Source: Gammaproteobacteria bacterium (lineage in GTDB: Bacteria; Pseudomonadota; Gammaproteobacteria; SZUA-229). Taken from it: a DNA stretch of 64,000 nt. Shown here in pieces: positions 1-8,102 of this stretch. Below the pieces are notes generated by a model. That model ran no database searches. It had not been told where the DNA came from and saw only the letters and a list, made by a program, of their open reading frames with translations. The translations under genes were made by a program, and so were the position numbers. The stretch is from contig JAPHRO010000033.1 in the NCBI GenBank assembly GCA_026195895.1, positions 20,529 to 84,528 on the forward strand. Reading direction: 5' to 3'. Each line of letters starts with the position of its first letter. The stretch's first letter is position 1.

Positions 1-1
1 T

Positions 2-1159
2 GAAGGTGGTGACGTTGTTATCAAGGTTGTCGATGACGGTCGAGGAATTGATGTCAGCGCCGTTCGAAAACGCGCATCTGAGCAGGGTCTGCTAGAGCAT
101 GACAGTAACCTGAGCGACCATGATGTGTTGCAGTTTATTATGCAGCCTGGTTTTAGTACGGCAGAAAAAGTTACCCAGATTTCAGGCCGCGGTGTCGGTA
201 TGGATGTGGTTGATAGTGAAATCAAGCAACTAGGTGGGGTACTGGAAATAGATACACTGCCAGGTAAGGGTACAACTTTTACCATTCGCCTGCCGCTTAC
301 GTTAGCTATTAATCACGCGCTATTGGTTAATTCAGGCGAAGATATTTACGCGGTACCATTAAATAGCATTGAAGGTGTCGTTCGCTTATCAGGGCCAGAG
401 TTACAGCAGTTTTATAATAGCGAGGACAATAGCTATGAGTTTGCCGGTACCCATTATGAATTAAAACATCTTGGTTATTTGCTGACTGGGCAGCAGCCAG
501 ATTATTCAAGAAGCGGTCAATTATTCCCGGTATTGCTGGCACACGTTGGCGATCAACGAGTGGCCCTGCATGTTGATGATTTATTAGGTCGTCGAGAAAT
601 AGTTGTTAAGCCAGTTGGTCCACAAATCAGCACAGTTCGCGGTATATCCGGTGCCACTATTCTGGGTGATGGGCGAGTCGTGCTTATTCTGGAAATGAAT
701 GCGCTGGTGCTGGGTGAATCACTCTTCCATGTGTCAGCAGAAGCAGCAGAACAACCAGCAATAGCGATCGAGGCAGCGCCGAAAGAAGAGCGTGAAACGG
801 TTGTTATGGTTGTGGATGATTCGATTACCATTCGTAAGGTTACCGAGAGAATGCTGTCGCGTCACAACATAAAAGTTATTACAGCAAAAGATGGTGTTGA
901 TGCTGTCGCGCAGCTTCAGGAGCAGATACCGGATGTTATGTTACTTGATATCGAAATGCCGCGTATGGATGGATATGAAGTTGCGACCCATGTGCGCAAC
1001 GATGAGCGCCTGAAAAACTTGCCAATAATAATGATTACTTCCCGTAGTGGTGCCAAGCATCGTGAAAAAGCCATGGAAATTGGTGTAAATAAATATTTAG
1101 GGAAGCCCTATCAGGAAGATGATTTAATGGAAAATATCAGAGAGTTAATCGATGTCTGA
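2..1159 (+). CDS. chpA: CheA-type hybrid histidine kinase, C-terminal part (ChpA/PilL-like)
   Basis: The reading frame is open from the first bases of the window, so the gene starts upstream and only the last 385 residues are visible. They show the end of the ATP-binding domain (G1 motif DDGRGID near visible residue 11, G2 motif GRGVGMDVV near 62), a CheW-like regulatory domain (about 85-225) and a C-terminal receiver domain (about 265-385). The receiver has the acidic pair in VVDDS, the phospho-acceptor Asp at visible residue 316 in LLDIEMP, and the Lys in GKPY. This order is that of ChpA/PilL, the kinase controlling type IV pilus twitching in gammaproteobacteria. It autophosphorylates in its unseen Hpt domains and passes phosphate to PilG/PilH-type receivers. 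It overlaps the following CheW-like gene by 8 bases. A flagellar CheA normally lacks the C-terminal receiver, so ChpA is the better call. Confidence 0.85.
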   Translation, partial: EGGDVVIKVVDDGRGIDVSAVRKRASEQGLLEHDSNLSDHDVLQFIMQPGFSTAEKVTQISGRGVGMDVVDSEIKQLGGVLEIDTLPGKGTTFTIRLPLTLAINHALLVNSGEDIYAVPLNSIEGVVRLSGPELQQFYNSEDNSYEFAGTHYELKHLGYLLTGQQPDYSRSGQLFPVLLAHVGDQRVALHVDDLLGRREIVVKPVGPQISTVRGISGATILGDGRVVLILEMNALVLGESLFHVSAEAAEQPAIAIEAAPKEERETVVMVVDDSITIRKVTERMLSRHNIKVITAKDGVDAVAQLQEQIPDVMLLDIEMPRMDGYEVATHVRNDERLKNLPIIMITSRSGAKHREKAMEIGVNKYLGKPYQEDDLMENIRELIDV

Positions 1160-1613
1160 TACATCTGCGCAAATTAAATGCGTTTTGCTAAACATTAATA
1201 ATGATAAATTAGTGTTGCCCAATGCGGCAGTTGCTGAAATCGTGCCTATTCGTAATATTATCAACGTGGCGAATAAACCGGGCTGGATGCTGGGATATCT
1301 GGACTGGCGAGGTAATTCAGTGCCACTGGTATCATTTGAAGCCATGGGCGGTGTTCGTATGCCCAGCCTTGCCAGCGGTGATGTTAAAGCAGTGGTTATC
1401 TATGCGATTGGTGAAGATAAAGATTTTCCGTTTATGTCATTTTTGATGCAGGGTGCGCCGCAGGTTGTAAACATATCGGCTACCGATGTGATCGCAGCAG
1501 GCGAAGCATCGCAAAATCCAGCAGTTGATCAGAAATTATTGATAAAAGATGAAGAAGTCAGCCTGGTGAATCTGGAAACACTTGAATCCATCATCAAGGA
1601 AGTAATGACCTAG
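1152..1613 (+). CDS. CheW-like coupling protein (ChpC-like)
   Basis: This 153-residue protein is a single CheW-like domain. It has the typical pattern of a hydrophobic beta strand near the N-terminus (KCVLLNINNDKLVLPN), then VAEIVP, then a GW-LGYLDWRGNSVPLVSF segment matching the CheW core. It should couple chemoreceptors to the upstream kinase at the inner membrane. Its start overlaps the kinase stop by 8 bases, so the two are co-translated. In the Chp cluster of Pseudomonas a second CheW-like protein, ChpC, lies after chpA and chpB. Here it follows chpA directly and no methylesterase (chpB) gene is present between them. The CheW family assignment is firm. The ChpC equivalence is inferred from position. 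Confidence 0.75.
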   Translation: MSDTSAQIKCVLLNINNDKLVLPNAAVAEIVPIRNIINVANKPGWMLGYLDWRGNSVPLVSFEAMGGVRMPSLASGDVKAVVIYAIGEDKDFPFMSFLMQGAPQVVNISATDVIAAGEASQNPAVDQKLLIKDEEVSLVNLETLESIIKEVMT

Positions 1614-1629
1614 GCCATTTTCATGGCTT
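1612..1629. terminator. short hairpin between convergent chpC-like gene and rsmE
   Basis: AGGCCAT and ATGGCTT (with one G-T pair) flank the loop TTTC. The hairpin overlaps both stop codon regions of the converging genes. There is no strong T-run, so termination is only possible, not clear. Confidence 0.3.
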
Positions 1630-2352
1630 AAAATCTCCCCATATTGTTTGTATCACAGTAATACCAGCGATGGCCGCAGTTTCTGTTCTTAATATTCTTG
1701 GTCCAAGTCGGATGCCTTTAAATCCTGTTGCTCGAGCATAATTTATTTCATCGTCAGATAAACCGCCTTCTGGTCCTATGAGTAAGTTAACAGATTGAGA
1801 TTCGGGTTTTAGTGAATGTATGTTTGTCTGTCCTTCGGGATCAAGCGTCAATTTGAGTCCGTCAAGATTGAGCTGGTTCAATTCTGAAAGTTTAATTGAG
1901 GGTAATAGTTCTGGAACAATATTGCGTCCGGATTGTTCACAGGCATTTATGATAATACCTTGCCAGTGGCGCATTTTTTTTCCCTGGCGCTCACCTTTTA
2001 AATTGACAACGGTACGCTGACAAACAACAGGCAGAATTTTTTGTGCGCCCAGTTCGACCGCTTTCTGGATGCTAATATCCATGCGCTCACCTCTGGAAAC
2101 TCCTTGTAATAAAGTGATGTGTAAATCTGATTCGGTATTGATGTTATGGAAGTCGCCAATATGTGCCAGAATTTTTTTGCCGCTATATTTCAGTCGAGCA
2201 GAATATTCTCCACCTCTGCCATTAAACAGGTTTATTTGATCTTCATGTTTAAGGCGTAAAACGTTTTTCAGATGATGAGTGGCTTCCTTGCCGAGTTCAA
2301 CCAGGCTGTCTGTTTGCAGATCTATATCCTGATATATGCGAACAGTTCTCAT
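1621..2352 (-). CDS. rsmE: 16S rRNA (uracil1498-N3)-methyltransferase RsmE
   Basis: The 243-residue product matches RsmE, which uses SAM to methylate U1498 of 16S rRNA in the assembled 30S subunit. It has the N-terminal PUA-like part with the family motif HHLKNVLRLK and the C-terminal SPOUT knot with LLIGPEGGLSDDE and RLGPRILRTETAA. I chose the ATG at 2352 (MRTVRIYQD). A longer frame upstream runs into metF, and 243 residues equals the length of the E. coli protein. The start lies 4 bases after the metF stop, so it is probably the last gene of the metK-ahcY-metF transcript. A methyltransferase at the end of the SAM-cycle cluster is a sensible, perhaps fortuitous, neighbour. Confidence 0.93.
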   Translation of the reverse strand: MRTVRIYQDIDLQTDSLVELGKEATHHLKNVLRLKHEDQINLFNGRGGEYSARLKYSGKKILAHIGDFHNINTESDLHITLLQGVSRGERMDISIQKAVELGAQKILPVVCQRTVVNLKGERQGKKMRHWQGIIINACEQSGRNIVPELLPSIKLSELNQLNLDGLKLTLDPEGQTNIHSLKPESQSVNLLIGPEGGLSDDEINYARATGFKGIRLGPRILRTETAAIAGITVIQTIWGDFKP

Positions 2353-2356
2353 GGCT

Positions 2357-3208
2357 TTATAAGGAAAGATTATTCCAGATGCGCAATGTCGCTTCGGATT
2401 GATTGAGTGTGTAGAAGTGTAATCCAGGCGCACCTGCATCCAGTAAGCGTTGACACATGTCAGTAACGACATCGGCACCCAGATCTTTTATGGCATCTAT
2501 GTCATCACCCAGCCCCAGCAGGCGTTTGCGCAACCATTGTGGTATTTCTGCACCACAGGCACTCGAAAAACGTGCCAGACTGCTGTAATTAGTAATGGGC
2601 ATGATGCCCGGCATAATGGGGATGTCGATGCCCATTTTTTCGCAGCTTTCCACAAATCGAACATAGGCATCAATGTTATAGAAATATTGAGTAATCGCAG
2701 TGTTGGCGCCCGCTTCAACTTTACGTTTGAAGTTTTTTAAATCCTGTTCCGCAGTTTCGGCCTGCGGGTGAAATTCAGGGTAGGCGGCCACTTCTAAATG
2801 AAAATGATCACCATGCTCCTGGCGAATAAAGCTCACCAGTTCATTGGCATAATTAAAATCTCCCGGCGAAACCATGCCCGAAGGGATGTCACCGCGCAAG
2901 GCGACAATATGTTTTATTCCCTGGGATTTGTAATTATCAAGAATATCTGCAAGCTGCTGTTTGGTTGAGCCGATACAGGATAAATGCGGGGCAACGCTCA
3001 CACCTGAACTTTGATTAATTTGTGTGACCGCATCAAAGGTTCGATCTCGAGTTGAGCCACCGGCACCAAAGGTAACGGAGAAATATTCCGGGTTAATTGC
3101 GTCTTTCAGTGTGTTGCTGGTGGCAACAAGTTTTTCCATGCCCTGATCAGTTTTGGGCGGAAAAAATTCGCAACTGAAACTGCGCTCGAATTTTTTTTGA
3201 GATTCCAT
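2357..3208 (-). CDS. metF: 5,10-methylenetetrahydrofolate reductase
   Basis: MetF reduces methylene-THF to 5-methyl-THF with FAD and NADH, supplying the methyl group for methionine synthase. The 283 residues form a single TIM barrel of the usual bacterial length. The conserved N-terminal SCEFFPPK (with the catalytic Glu), the SVTFGAGG strand, the HLSCIG strand and the IVALRGD loop are all visible. It lies 81 bases after ahcY with two hairpins in the gap (3240-3264 and 3269-3284), and it nearly touches rsmE. Its place after metK and ahcY puts three steps of the activated methyl cycle in one direction. The methionine synthase itself is not in the window. Confidence 0.96.
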   Translation of the reverse strand: MESQKKFERSFSCEFFPPKTDQGMEKLVATSNTLKDAINPEYFSVTFGAGGSTRDRTFDAVTQINQSSGVSVAPHLSCIGSTKQQLADILDNYKSQGIKHIVALRGDIPSGMVSPGDFNYANELVSFIRQEHGDHFHLEVAAYPEFHPQAETAEQDLKNFKRKVEAGANTAITQYFYNIDAYVRFVESCEKMGIDIPIMPGIMPITNYSSLARFSSACGAEIPQWLRKRLLGLGDDIDAIKDLGADVVTDMCQRLLDAGAPGLHFYTLNQSEATLRIWNNLSL

Positions 3209-3239
3209 GGCACTAGTCTTTTAAATAGTTGGAGTATAG

Positions 3240-3264
3240 CAGGGCACTGACTTGCAGTGCCCTG
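3240..3264. other. strong hairpin between ahcY and metF
   Basis: CAGGGCACTG and CAGTGCCCTG form a perfect 10-bp stem around the loop ACTTG. A smaller hairpin (AACTG...CAGTT, 3269-3284) lies next to it on the ahcY side. Neither is followed by a T-run on the minus strand. This fits an mRNA processing or stability structure, or a weak attenuator, better than a simple terminator. Confidence 0.6.
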
Positions 3265-3289
3265 TCACAACTGGCCAATCAGTTGGCTA

Positions 3290-4699
3290 TTAGTAGCGGT
3301 AATGATCCGGCTTGTACGGGCCATCAACAGGGACATTAATATAATCAGCCTGCTCCTGGCTCAGTATCGTCAGGTCCGCACCAATTTTATCCAGATGCAG
3401 ACGTGCTACTTTTTCATCCAGATGTTTTGGCAGAATATAAACTTTATTTTCATAGTCATCAGGATTATTAAAGAACTCGATTTGTGCCATGACCTGGTTA
3501 GTGAAAGACGCAGACATAACAAAACTTGGATGACCGGTGGCGCAACCCAGATTAACCAGGCGACCTTTAGCCAGAATGATAATGCGTTTGCCGTCAGGGA
3601 AAATCACGTGATCAACCTGTGGTTTGATTTCTTCCCACTCATATTTTTCCAGTGAGGCAATATCAATTTCTGAATCGAAGTGACCAATGTTACAAACAAT
3701 CGCTTCGTTTTTCATGGCAGCCATGTGATCGTGGTTGATTACACTTACGTTACCGGTAGTGGTAACAAAAATATCACCCATGCTGGCAGCATCATTCATA
3801 TCAACGACTCGATAACCTTCCATCGCTGCCTGCAGTGCACAGATAGGATCAATCTCGGTGACCAGTACAGTCGCGCCCATGCCACGGAATGCCTGCGCAC
3901 AGCCTTTGCCAACATCACCGTAGCCCAGTACAACACAGATTTTACCGGCGATCATGACATCTGTTGCGCGCTTGATACCATCCAGTAATGATTCACGACA
4001 GCCGTACAGGTTATCGAATTTGGATTTGGTGACCGAGTCATTTACGTTCATGGCAGGGAACATCAGTTCACCGGCTTCCATCATCTGGTATAAGCGATGC
4101 ACACCAGTTGTGGTTTCTTCAGTAACACCTTTAACGTCGTTGACGATTTTGGTCCACTTGTCAGAGCCGGGAGTGATAGTACGTTTGAGTACATCGATAA
4201 TGGCTTTCCATTCTTCGTTATCGTTGTCTCTGGCATCGGGAACAGCTCCGGCTTTTTCGTATTCCGCACCTTTGTGAACCAGTAATGTGGCATCGCCGCC
4301 ATCATCCAGAATCATGTTGGGTGTGCCGCCGTCAGGCCAGGTCAGTGCCTGTTCAGTACACCACCAGTATTCGTCGATGGTTTCACCCTTCCAGGCAAAT
4401 ACAGGAATGCCCTGATCAGCAATGGCTGCGGCGGCCTGATCCTGGGTCGAAAAAATGTTGCAGGAGGCCCAACGGACTTCGGCACCCAGGGCGACCAGGG
4501 TTTCGATCAGTACCGCAGTCTGGATAGTCATGTGCAGGCTGCCAGTAATACGAGCGCCTTTTAGCGGTTTTTCATTGCCGTATTCCTCACGCAATGCCAT
4601 CAGTCCTGGCATTTCGGTTTCGGCAATTTTGATTTCCTTGTGACCCCAGTCAGCAAGGGATATATCGGCAACTTTAAAATCAGTGAACTCAGCACTCAT
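3290..4699 (-). CDS. ahcY: S-adenosylhomocysteine hydrolase
   Basis: AhcY splits S-adenosylhomocysteine to adenosine and homocysteine with bound NAD+, removing the product inhibitor of methyltransferases. The 469-residue protein has the N-terminal substrate domain ([18 protein letters not shown]), the catalytic segment around [20 protein letters not shown], the NAD-binding [11 protein letters not shown] motif and the family C-terminus ending in PYKPDHYRY. The insert relative to the shortest AhcY proteins is normal for proteobacteria. The start ATG at 4699 is preceded by AGGAGATGAACG. An SAH riboswitch lies 38 bases upstream, and its 3' strand can pair with the start codon region (AUGAGUGC), so translation is likely induced by SAH. 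Confidence 0.97.
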   Translation of the reverse strand: MSAEFTDFKVADISLADWGHKEIKIAETEMPGLMALREEYGNEKPLKGARITGSLHMTIQTAVLIETLVALGAEVRWASCNIFSTQDQAAAAIADQGIPVFAWKGETIDEYWWCTEQALTWPDGGTPNMILDDGGDATLLVHKGAEYEKAGAVPDARDNDNEEWKAIIDVLKRTITPGSDKWTKIVNDVKGVTEETTTGVHRLYQMMEAGELMFPAMNVNDSVTKSKFDNLYGCRESLLDGIKRATDVMIAGKICVVLGYGDVGKGCAQAFRGMGATVLVTEIDPICALQAAMEGYRVVDMNDAASMGDIFVTTTGNVSVINHDHMAAMKNEAIVCNIGHFDSEIDIASLEKYEWEEIKPQVDHVIFPDGKRIIILAKGRLVNLGCATGHPSFVMSASFTNQVMAQIEFFNNPDDYENKVYILPKHLDEKVARLHLDKIGADLTILSQEQADYINVPVDGPYKPDHYRY

Positions 4700-4736
4700 C
4701 GTTCATCTCCTGTATCTTTAGTATGGAAATTAATAA

Positions 4737-4796
4737 ATGAGCGCCGTTTTGGATTCTGAGCCTGACAGGATAGACCTGTTGCAGCGCTCCTCAGAA
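4737..4796 (-). promoter_or_regulatory. SAH riboswitch upstream of ahcY
   Basis: On the minus strand this stretch matches the S-adenosylhomocysteine riboswitch. It has GAGGAGCGCTGCAAC, CAGGCTC and ACGGCGCTCA in order and spacing. P1 is TTCTGAG with CTCAGAA (7 bp), P2 is ACAGG with CCTGT, and the pseudoknot is GAGCGC with GCGCTC. The family binds SAH and usually turns on SAH recycling genes. The 3' pseudoknot strand GCGCUCAU is also complementary (8 pairs, one G-U) to the ahcY start region at 4692-4699, which gives a simple translational switch. A CATAAT sequence at 4797-4802 is too close to P1 to be a convincing promoter, so the leader may be transcribed from upstream of metK. Confidence 0.93.
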
Positions 4797-4821
4797 ATTA
4801 TGGGTGATTTACACCGGGGGA

Positions 4822-5982
4822 TTAGAGTCCAGCCGCATCTTTCAATGCTGCGGCTTTATCTGTTTTTTCCCAGGTGAAATCAGCTTCTTCACGGCCGAAG
4901 TGACCATAGGCTGCCGTGTTACGATAAATTGGTCGCAACAGGTCCAGCATCTGGGTCAGGCCTTTGGGTTTAAGGTCGAAGTGTTCACGCACCAGTTCAA
5001 CTATGCGTGCATCATCAATTTTGCCGGTACCAAAGGTTTCCACCGAAATTGAAGTGGGTTCAGCGACACCAATGGCGTAGGACACCTGGATTTCACATTT
5101 GTCGGCCAGGCCTGCAGCAACAATGTTCTTGGCCACATAACGACCGGCATAAGCGGCGGAACGATCTACTTTGGAAGGGTCTTTGCCGGAGAACGCACCA
5201 CCACCATGACGGGCCATGCCGCCATAGGTATCAACAATGATTTTTCGGCCAGTCAGACCGCAGTCACCGACCGGGCCACCAATAACAAAGTTGCCGGTAG
5301 GGTTAATAAAGTATTTGGTGTCTTTGCTAATCCATTCTTTGGGCAGTACCGGCGTGATGATTTCATCCATTACCGCCTCGCGCAACGCTTCCAGCGAAAT
5401 ATCAGGATTATGCTGGGTAGATAGTACCACGGCATCAATAGCCGTAGGCTGGCCATCTTCATAACGGAAAGTGACCTGGCTTTTCGCATCGGGACGTAAC
5501 CAGGGCAGCGTACCGTTCTTGCGGACTTCTGCCTGGCGTTTAACCAGTTTATGCGCATAAGTAATGGGTGCCGGCATCAGTACATCGGTTTCGTTGCTGG
5601 CATAGCCAAACATCAGGCCCTGGTCGCCCGCGCCCTGTTCATGGTCTGAGGATTCGTCGACGCCCATGGCAATATCTGCAGACTGCTTGTCGATGGAGGT
5701 AATAACCGCACAGGATTCCCAGTCGAAGCCCATTTCAGAGCTGTTGTAGCCAATTTCTTTAACGGTTTTACGTACGATCTCCTGCATATCCACCCAGGCA
5801 GATGTAGTGATTTCGCCGGAGAGGATAACCATGCCCGTGTTAACCAGTGTTTCACAGGCAACGCGTGCTTTATTGTCCTGTTCGAAAATGGCGTCCAGGA
5901 TGGCATCGGAAATCTGGTCCGCGACTTTATCTGGATGACCTTCAGAAACCGATTCAGATGTAAATAAATGGCTATTTGACAT
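4822..5982 (-). CDS. metK: S-adenosylmethionine synthetase
   Basis: MetK makes SAM from methionine and ATP. The 386-residue protein carries the signature elements [15 protein letters not shown] near the N-terminus, [12 protein letters not shown] in the middle and the glycine-rich loop [19 protein letters not shown], and has the standard length (about 384 in E. coli). I chose the ATG at 5982 (MSNSHLF). GAGGAAA stands 8-14 bases before it, and upstream codons do not match the family. The leader is long: an SAH riboswitch at 6133-6200, an alternative helix, a possible 30-codon leader ORF and a small hairpin lie between the promoter and the start. It is the first gene of the metK-ahcY-metF-rsmE run. 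Confidence 0.97.
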   Translation of the reverse strand: MSNSHLFTSESVSEGHPDKVADQISDAILDAIFEQDNKARVACETLVNTGMVILSGEITTSAWVDMQEIVRKTVKEIGYNSSEMGFDWESCAVITSIDKQSADIAMGVDESSDHEQGAGDQGLMFGYASNETDVLMPAPITYAHKLVKRQAEVRKNGTLPWLRPDAKSQVTFRYEDGQPTAIDAVVLSTQHNPDISLEALREAVMDEIITPVLPKEWISKDTKYFINPTGNFVIGGPVGDCGLTGRKIIVDTYGGMARHGGGAFSGKDPSKVDRSAAYAGRYVAKNIVAAGLADKCEIQVSYAIGVAEPTSISVETFGTGKIDDARIVELVREHFDLKPKGLTQMLDLLRPIYRNTAAYGHFGREEADFTWEKTDKAAALKDAAGL

Positions 5983-6014
5983 GGTATAAATTTCCTCGTT
6001 GCTATCGTTAACGA

Positions 6015-6107
6015 TTAGCAAATACGCTGTGTATTAAATGTATCAGGATGAGGAGGATCGCTGTTCATGGCAGTTGGTATGCCAGAAGATTTCAGATCTA
6101 CGCTCAT
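6015..6107 (-). CDS. possible 30-codon leader ORF in the metK 5' region
   Basis: An ATG at 6107 opens 30 codons beginning [12 protein letters not shown] and ending at TAA 33 bases before the metK start. The start sits in AATGAGCG, the exact complement of the riboswitch strand CGCTCATT, so its accessibility would depend on SAH binding. Only a weak AAAG precedes it, and I recognise no homologue. It may be a regulatory leader peptide, or simply a by-product of the pairing sequence. Confidence 0.3.
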   Translation of the reverse strand: MSVDLKSSGIPTAMNSDPPHPDTFNTQRIC

Positions 6108-6132
6108 TCTTTAGCTTTGCTAGAGACTAATA

Positions 6133-6200
6133 AATGAGCGCCGTTCGTATATAGATGCACCGAGCCTGACAGAGAAATCTGCTGCAGCGCCCCTCAGTGC
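6133..6200 (-). promoter_or_regulatory. second SAH riboswitch, upstream of metK
   Basis: The minus strand repeats the SAH riboswitch core: GAGGGGCGCTGCAGC, CAGGCTCGG and ACGGCGCTCATT. P1 here is GCACTGAG with CTCGGTGC (8 bp, one wobble), which differs in sequence from the ahcY copy but keeps the pairing. P2 is GCAGA with TCTGT and the pseudoknot is GGGCGC with GCGCTC. Such compensatory differences argue for two functional RNAs. The 3' strand CGCTCATT can instead pair perfectly with AATGAGCG at 6101-6108. The aptamer begins only 8 bases from a TATAAT box, so it would form at the extreme 5' end of the transcript. Confidence 0.92.
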
Positions 6201-6208
6201 GGAGGAAG

Positions 6209-6238
6209 ATTATAGACGAAATGTTTTGAAATGGCTAA
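6209..6238 (-). promoter_or_regulatory. putative metK promoter
   Basis: A perfect TATAAT lies at 6209-6214 on the minus strand, with a weak -35 (TTAGCC, 6233-6238) at 18 bases. Transcription would start near 6202, just before the riboswitch P1 helix, which supports the call. Confidence 0.6.
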
Positions 6239-6247
6239 TAGCCTGAT

Positions 6248-8002
6248 TTAAGGTGACTGGTTCGCCTTCTGTCTAAGGCATTCCCTGAGTTCTTCTTTTT
6301 CTTGCTCAGTAATATTCTCCTTATTAAGCAGGGTCTCGGTTCTCTGGTCAATATGCTGTTTTTGCAGGCCTTCAATAGAATCTTTAAATTGCTTTAGCCG
6401 ATTTTGTTCGTCGCTTTTGGGTATATCCCATTGCATCAACTGCGTCAGCGCGTTTTCATCGGGGCTGCCGCGCCAACGTTCCAGCAGGACGGAAGGGGAT
6501 ATGTTTTCGGTTTGTACAATGGTCTGGTGCAGTTTGAATAGCAGTGGTAGTCCGGGTATGTCGGCTGAATGCAGGGCTTCAGGTAATGCAGCCTGCTGGG
6601 CTATTTCCGGATGTTGTAGTAGCAGCGCAACGGCTAAACGGGTATGAGTGCGTTGAATTTTATGGCGCGGCTGCGGGCGCGTTTGTTGTTGTGATTGAGG
6701 GGGTGCTGGATTACCCGATGGCATATGCTGCTGCAGAAGCCGGCTGGACAGACCGATGCGTTTTGACAGTTGCTCCAGTAGCAAATCCTTGAATACGCCA
6801 TCGGCGATTTTTGCGATCAGCGGCCTGGCCAGTTCAGATAGCCGGGCGCGGCCATCCATCGAACTCAGGTCCACCTGTTCGGCCAGGTGATCGAGCATGA
6901 AATCAGACAGGGGCGTGGCACTGTGTAGTCGTTGTTCAAACTGTTGCTGGCCTTCCTTTCTAATCAGCGTATCGGGATCTTCGCCGTCGGGGAGAAATAA
7001 AAACCGGGCCTGTACGCCATCGCGCAGCACTGGCAGGGCATTTTCCAGTGCCCGCCAGGCGGCTTTCTGGCCGGCCGCATCACCATCAAAACAGAAAATA
7101 ATTTCCGGTACGATTCGAAACAGTTTTGATATTTGATCCTGTGAAGTGGCCGTGCCCAGAGTAGCGACCGCATAAGGGATGCCGTGTTGCGCCAGGGCCA
7201 CCACATCCATATAGCCTTCTACAATGACAATGTGTTTAAGATCGCGTACCGCCTGGCGGGCTTCAAACAGGCCGTACAGTTCCTGGCCTTTGTGGAATAC
7301 CGGGGTTTCTGGCGAGTTCAGGTATTTGGGTTCGCCCTGATCGAGGATGCGTCCGCCAAAGCCGATGACCCGGCCGCGGCGATCACGAATCGGGAACATG
7401 ATGCGATCACGAAAACGGTCATAATATTTGCTGGCGGTTTTTTCAATTAACAGGCCGGCTTTCAATAATGTCGTACGGGTTTCTGCCGTTGTGCCGAGCT
7501 GGTTCAAGATATAATCCCAGCTATCGGGGGCATAGCCGAGCTCAAAGGTTTTGGCAATTTCACCACTCAGCCCGCGCCCCTTCAAATAGTCGATGGCTTT
7601 CTGTGACGGCTTTAGCTGCTGTTCAAACAGCTTTGATGCTTTTTGCAACACATCGAAAATGGCGGTTTTATCTTCCTGCTGCTGGGGATTAAAGCCACCG
7701 TCTTCGCGCGGCACTTCCAGATGATAGTCGGCCGCCAGTGCTTCAACGGCGTCAACAAAATCCAGTCGTTCGTATTCCATGATAAAACCGAGGGCGGTGC
7801 CATGCGCGCCACAGCCGAAACAGTGATAAAACTGTTTGTTCTGACTGACCGTAAATGAAGGGGATTTTTCGTTATGGAATGGGCAGCAGGCGACATATTC
7901 CTTGCCGCGTTTTTTTAACGCGACGCGCGAATCGACGACGTCGACGATATCGACCCGGTTGATCAGGTCATCGATAAATTGTTGGGGAATGCGGCCAGCC
8001 AT
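6248..8002 (-). CDS. dnaG: DNA primase
   Basis: DnaG synthesises RNA primers at the replication fork. The 584-residue protein has the N-terminal zinc-binding domain (C40, H43, C61 and C64 in CCPFH...CFGCG), the RNA polymerase core with a TOPRIM fold (VEGYMDVVALAQHG around residue 262, and FCFDGDAAG downstream), and a C-terminal region from about 430 that should be the DnaB helicase-binding domain. In most gammaproteobacteria dnaG lies between rpsU and rpoD. Here it stands alone between gltB and the metK leader, while rpsU is about 22 kb away and rpoD is not in the window. Its stop lies close to the metK promoter. Confidence 0.97.
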   Translation of the reverse strand: MAGRIPQQFIDDLINRVDIVDVVDSRVALKKRGKEYVACCPFHNEKSPSFTVSQNKQFYHCFGCGAHGTALGFIMEYERLDFVDAVEALAADYHLEVPREDGGFNPQQQEDKTAIFDVLQKASKLFEQQLKPSQKAIDYLKGRGLSGEIAKTFELGYAPDSWDYILNQLGTTAETRTTLLKAGLLIEKTASKYYDRFRDRIMFPIRDRRGRVIGFGGRILDQGEPKYLNSPETPVFHKGQELYGLFEARQAVRDLKHIVIVEGYMDVVALAQHGIPYAVATLGTATSQDQISKLFRIVPEIIFCFDGDAAGQKAAWRALENALPVLRDGVQARFLFLPDGEDPDTLIRKEGQQQFEQRLHSATPLSDFMLDHLAEQVDLSSMDGRARLSELARPLIAKIADGVFKDLLLEQLSKRIGLSSRLLQQHMPSGNPAPPQSQQQTRPQPRHKIQRTHTRLAVALLLQHPEIAQQAALPEALHSADIPGLPLLFKLHQTIVQTENISPSVLLERWRGSPDENALTQLMQWDIPKSDEQNRLKQFKDSIEGLQKQHIDQRTETLLNKENITEQEKEELRECLRQKANQSP

Positions 8003-8046
8003 GGCTTAGATTGTGCCACAACAGGCATCAGAGATTTGAACTAACA

Positions 8047-8090
8047 ACGTGAAGAGGCAAAGAAAAATTAATTGCCTTGCGTCTTCACGT
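8047..8090 (-). terminator. probable terminator hairpin after gltB
   Basis: ACGTGAAGA (8047-8055) pairs perfectly with TCTTCACGT (8082-8090), and GGCAA pairs with TTGCC inside the stem. It follows the gltB stop by 13 bases. The minus-strand continuation TTGTTAGTTC is only moderately T-rich, so termination efficiency is uncertain. Confidence 0.6.
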
Positions 8091-8102
8091 GCTCGCGTCA
8101 AA

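Noticed and set aside
4797..4802. CATAAT as a separate ahcY promoter
   Set aside because: Transcription from it would start inside the 5' strand of riboswitch P1 and destroy the aptamer, and there is no -35 element.
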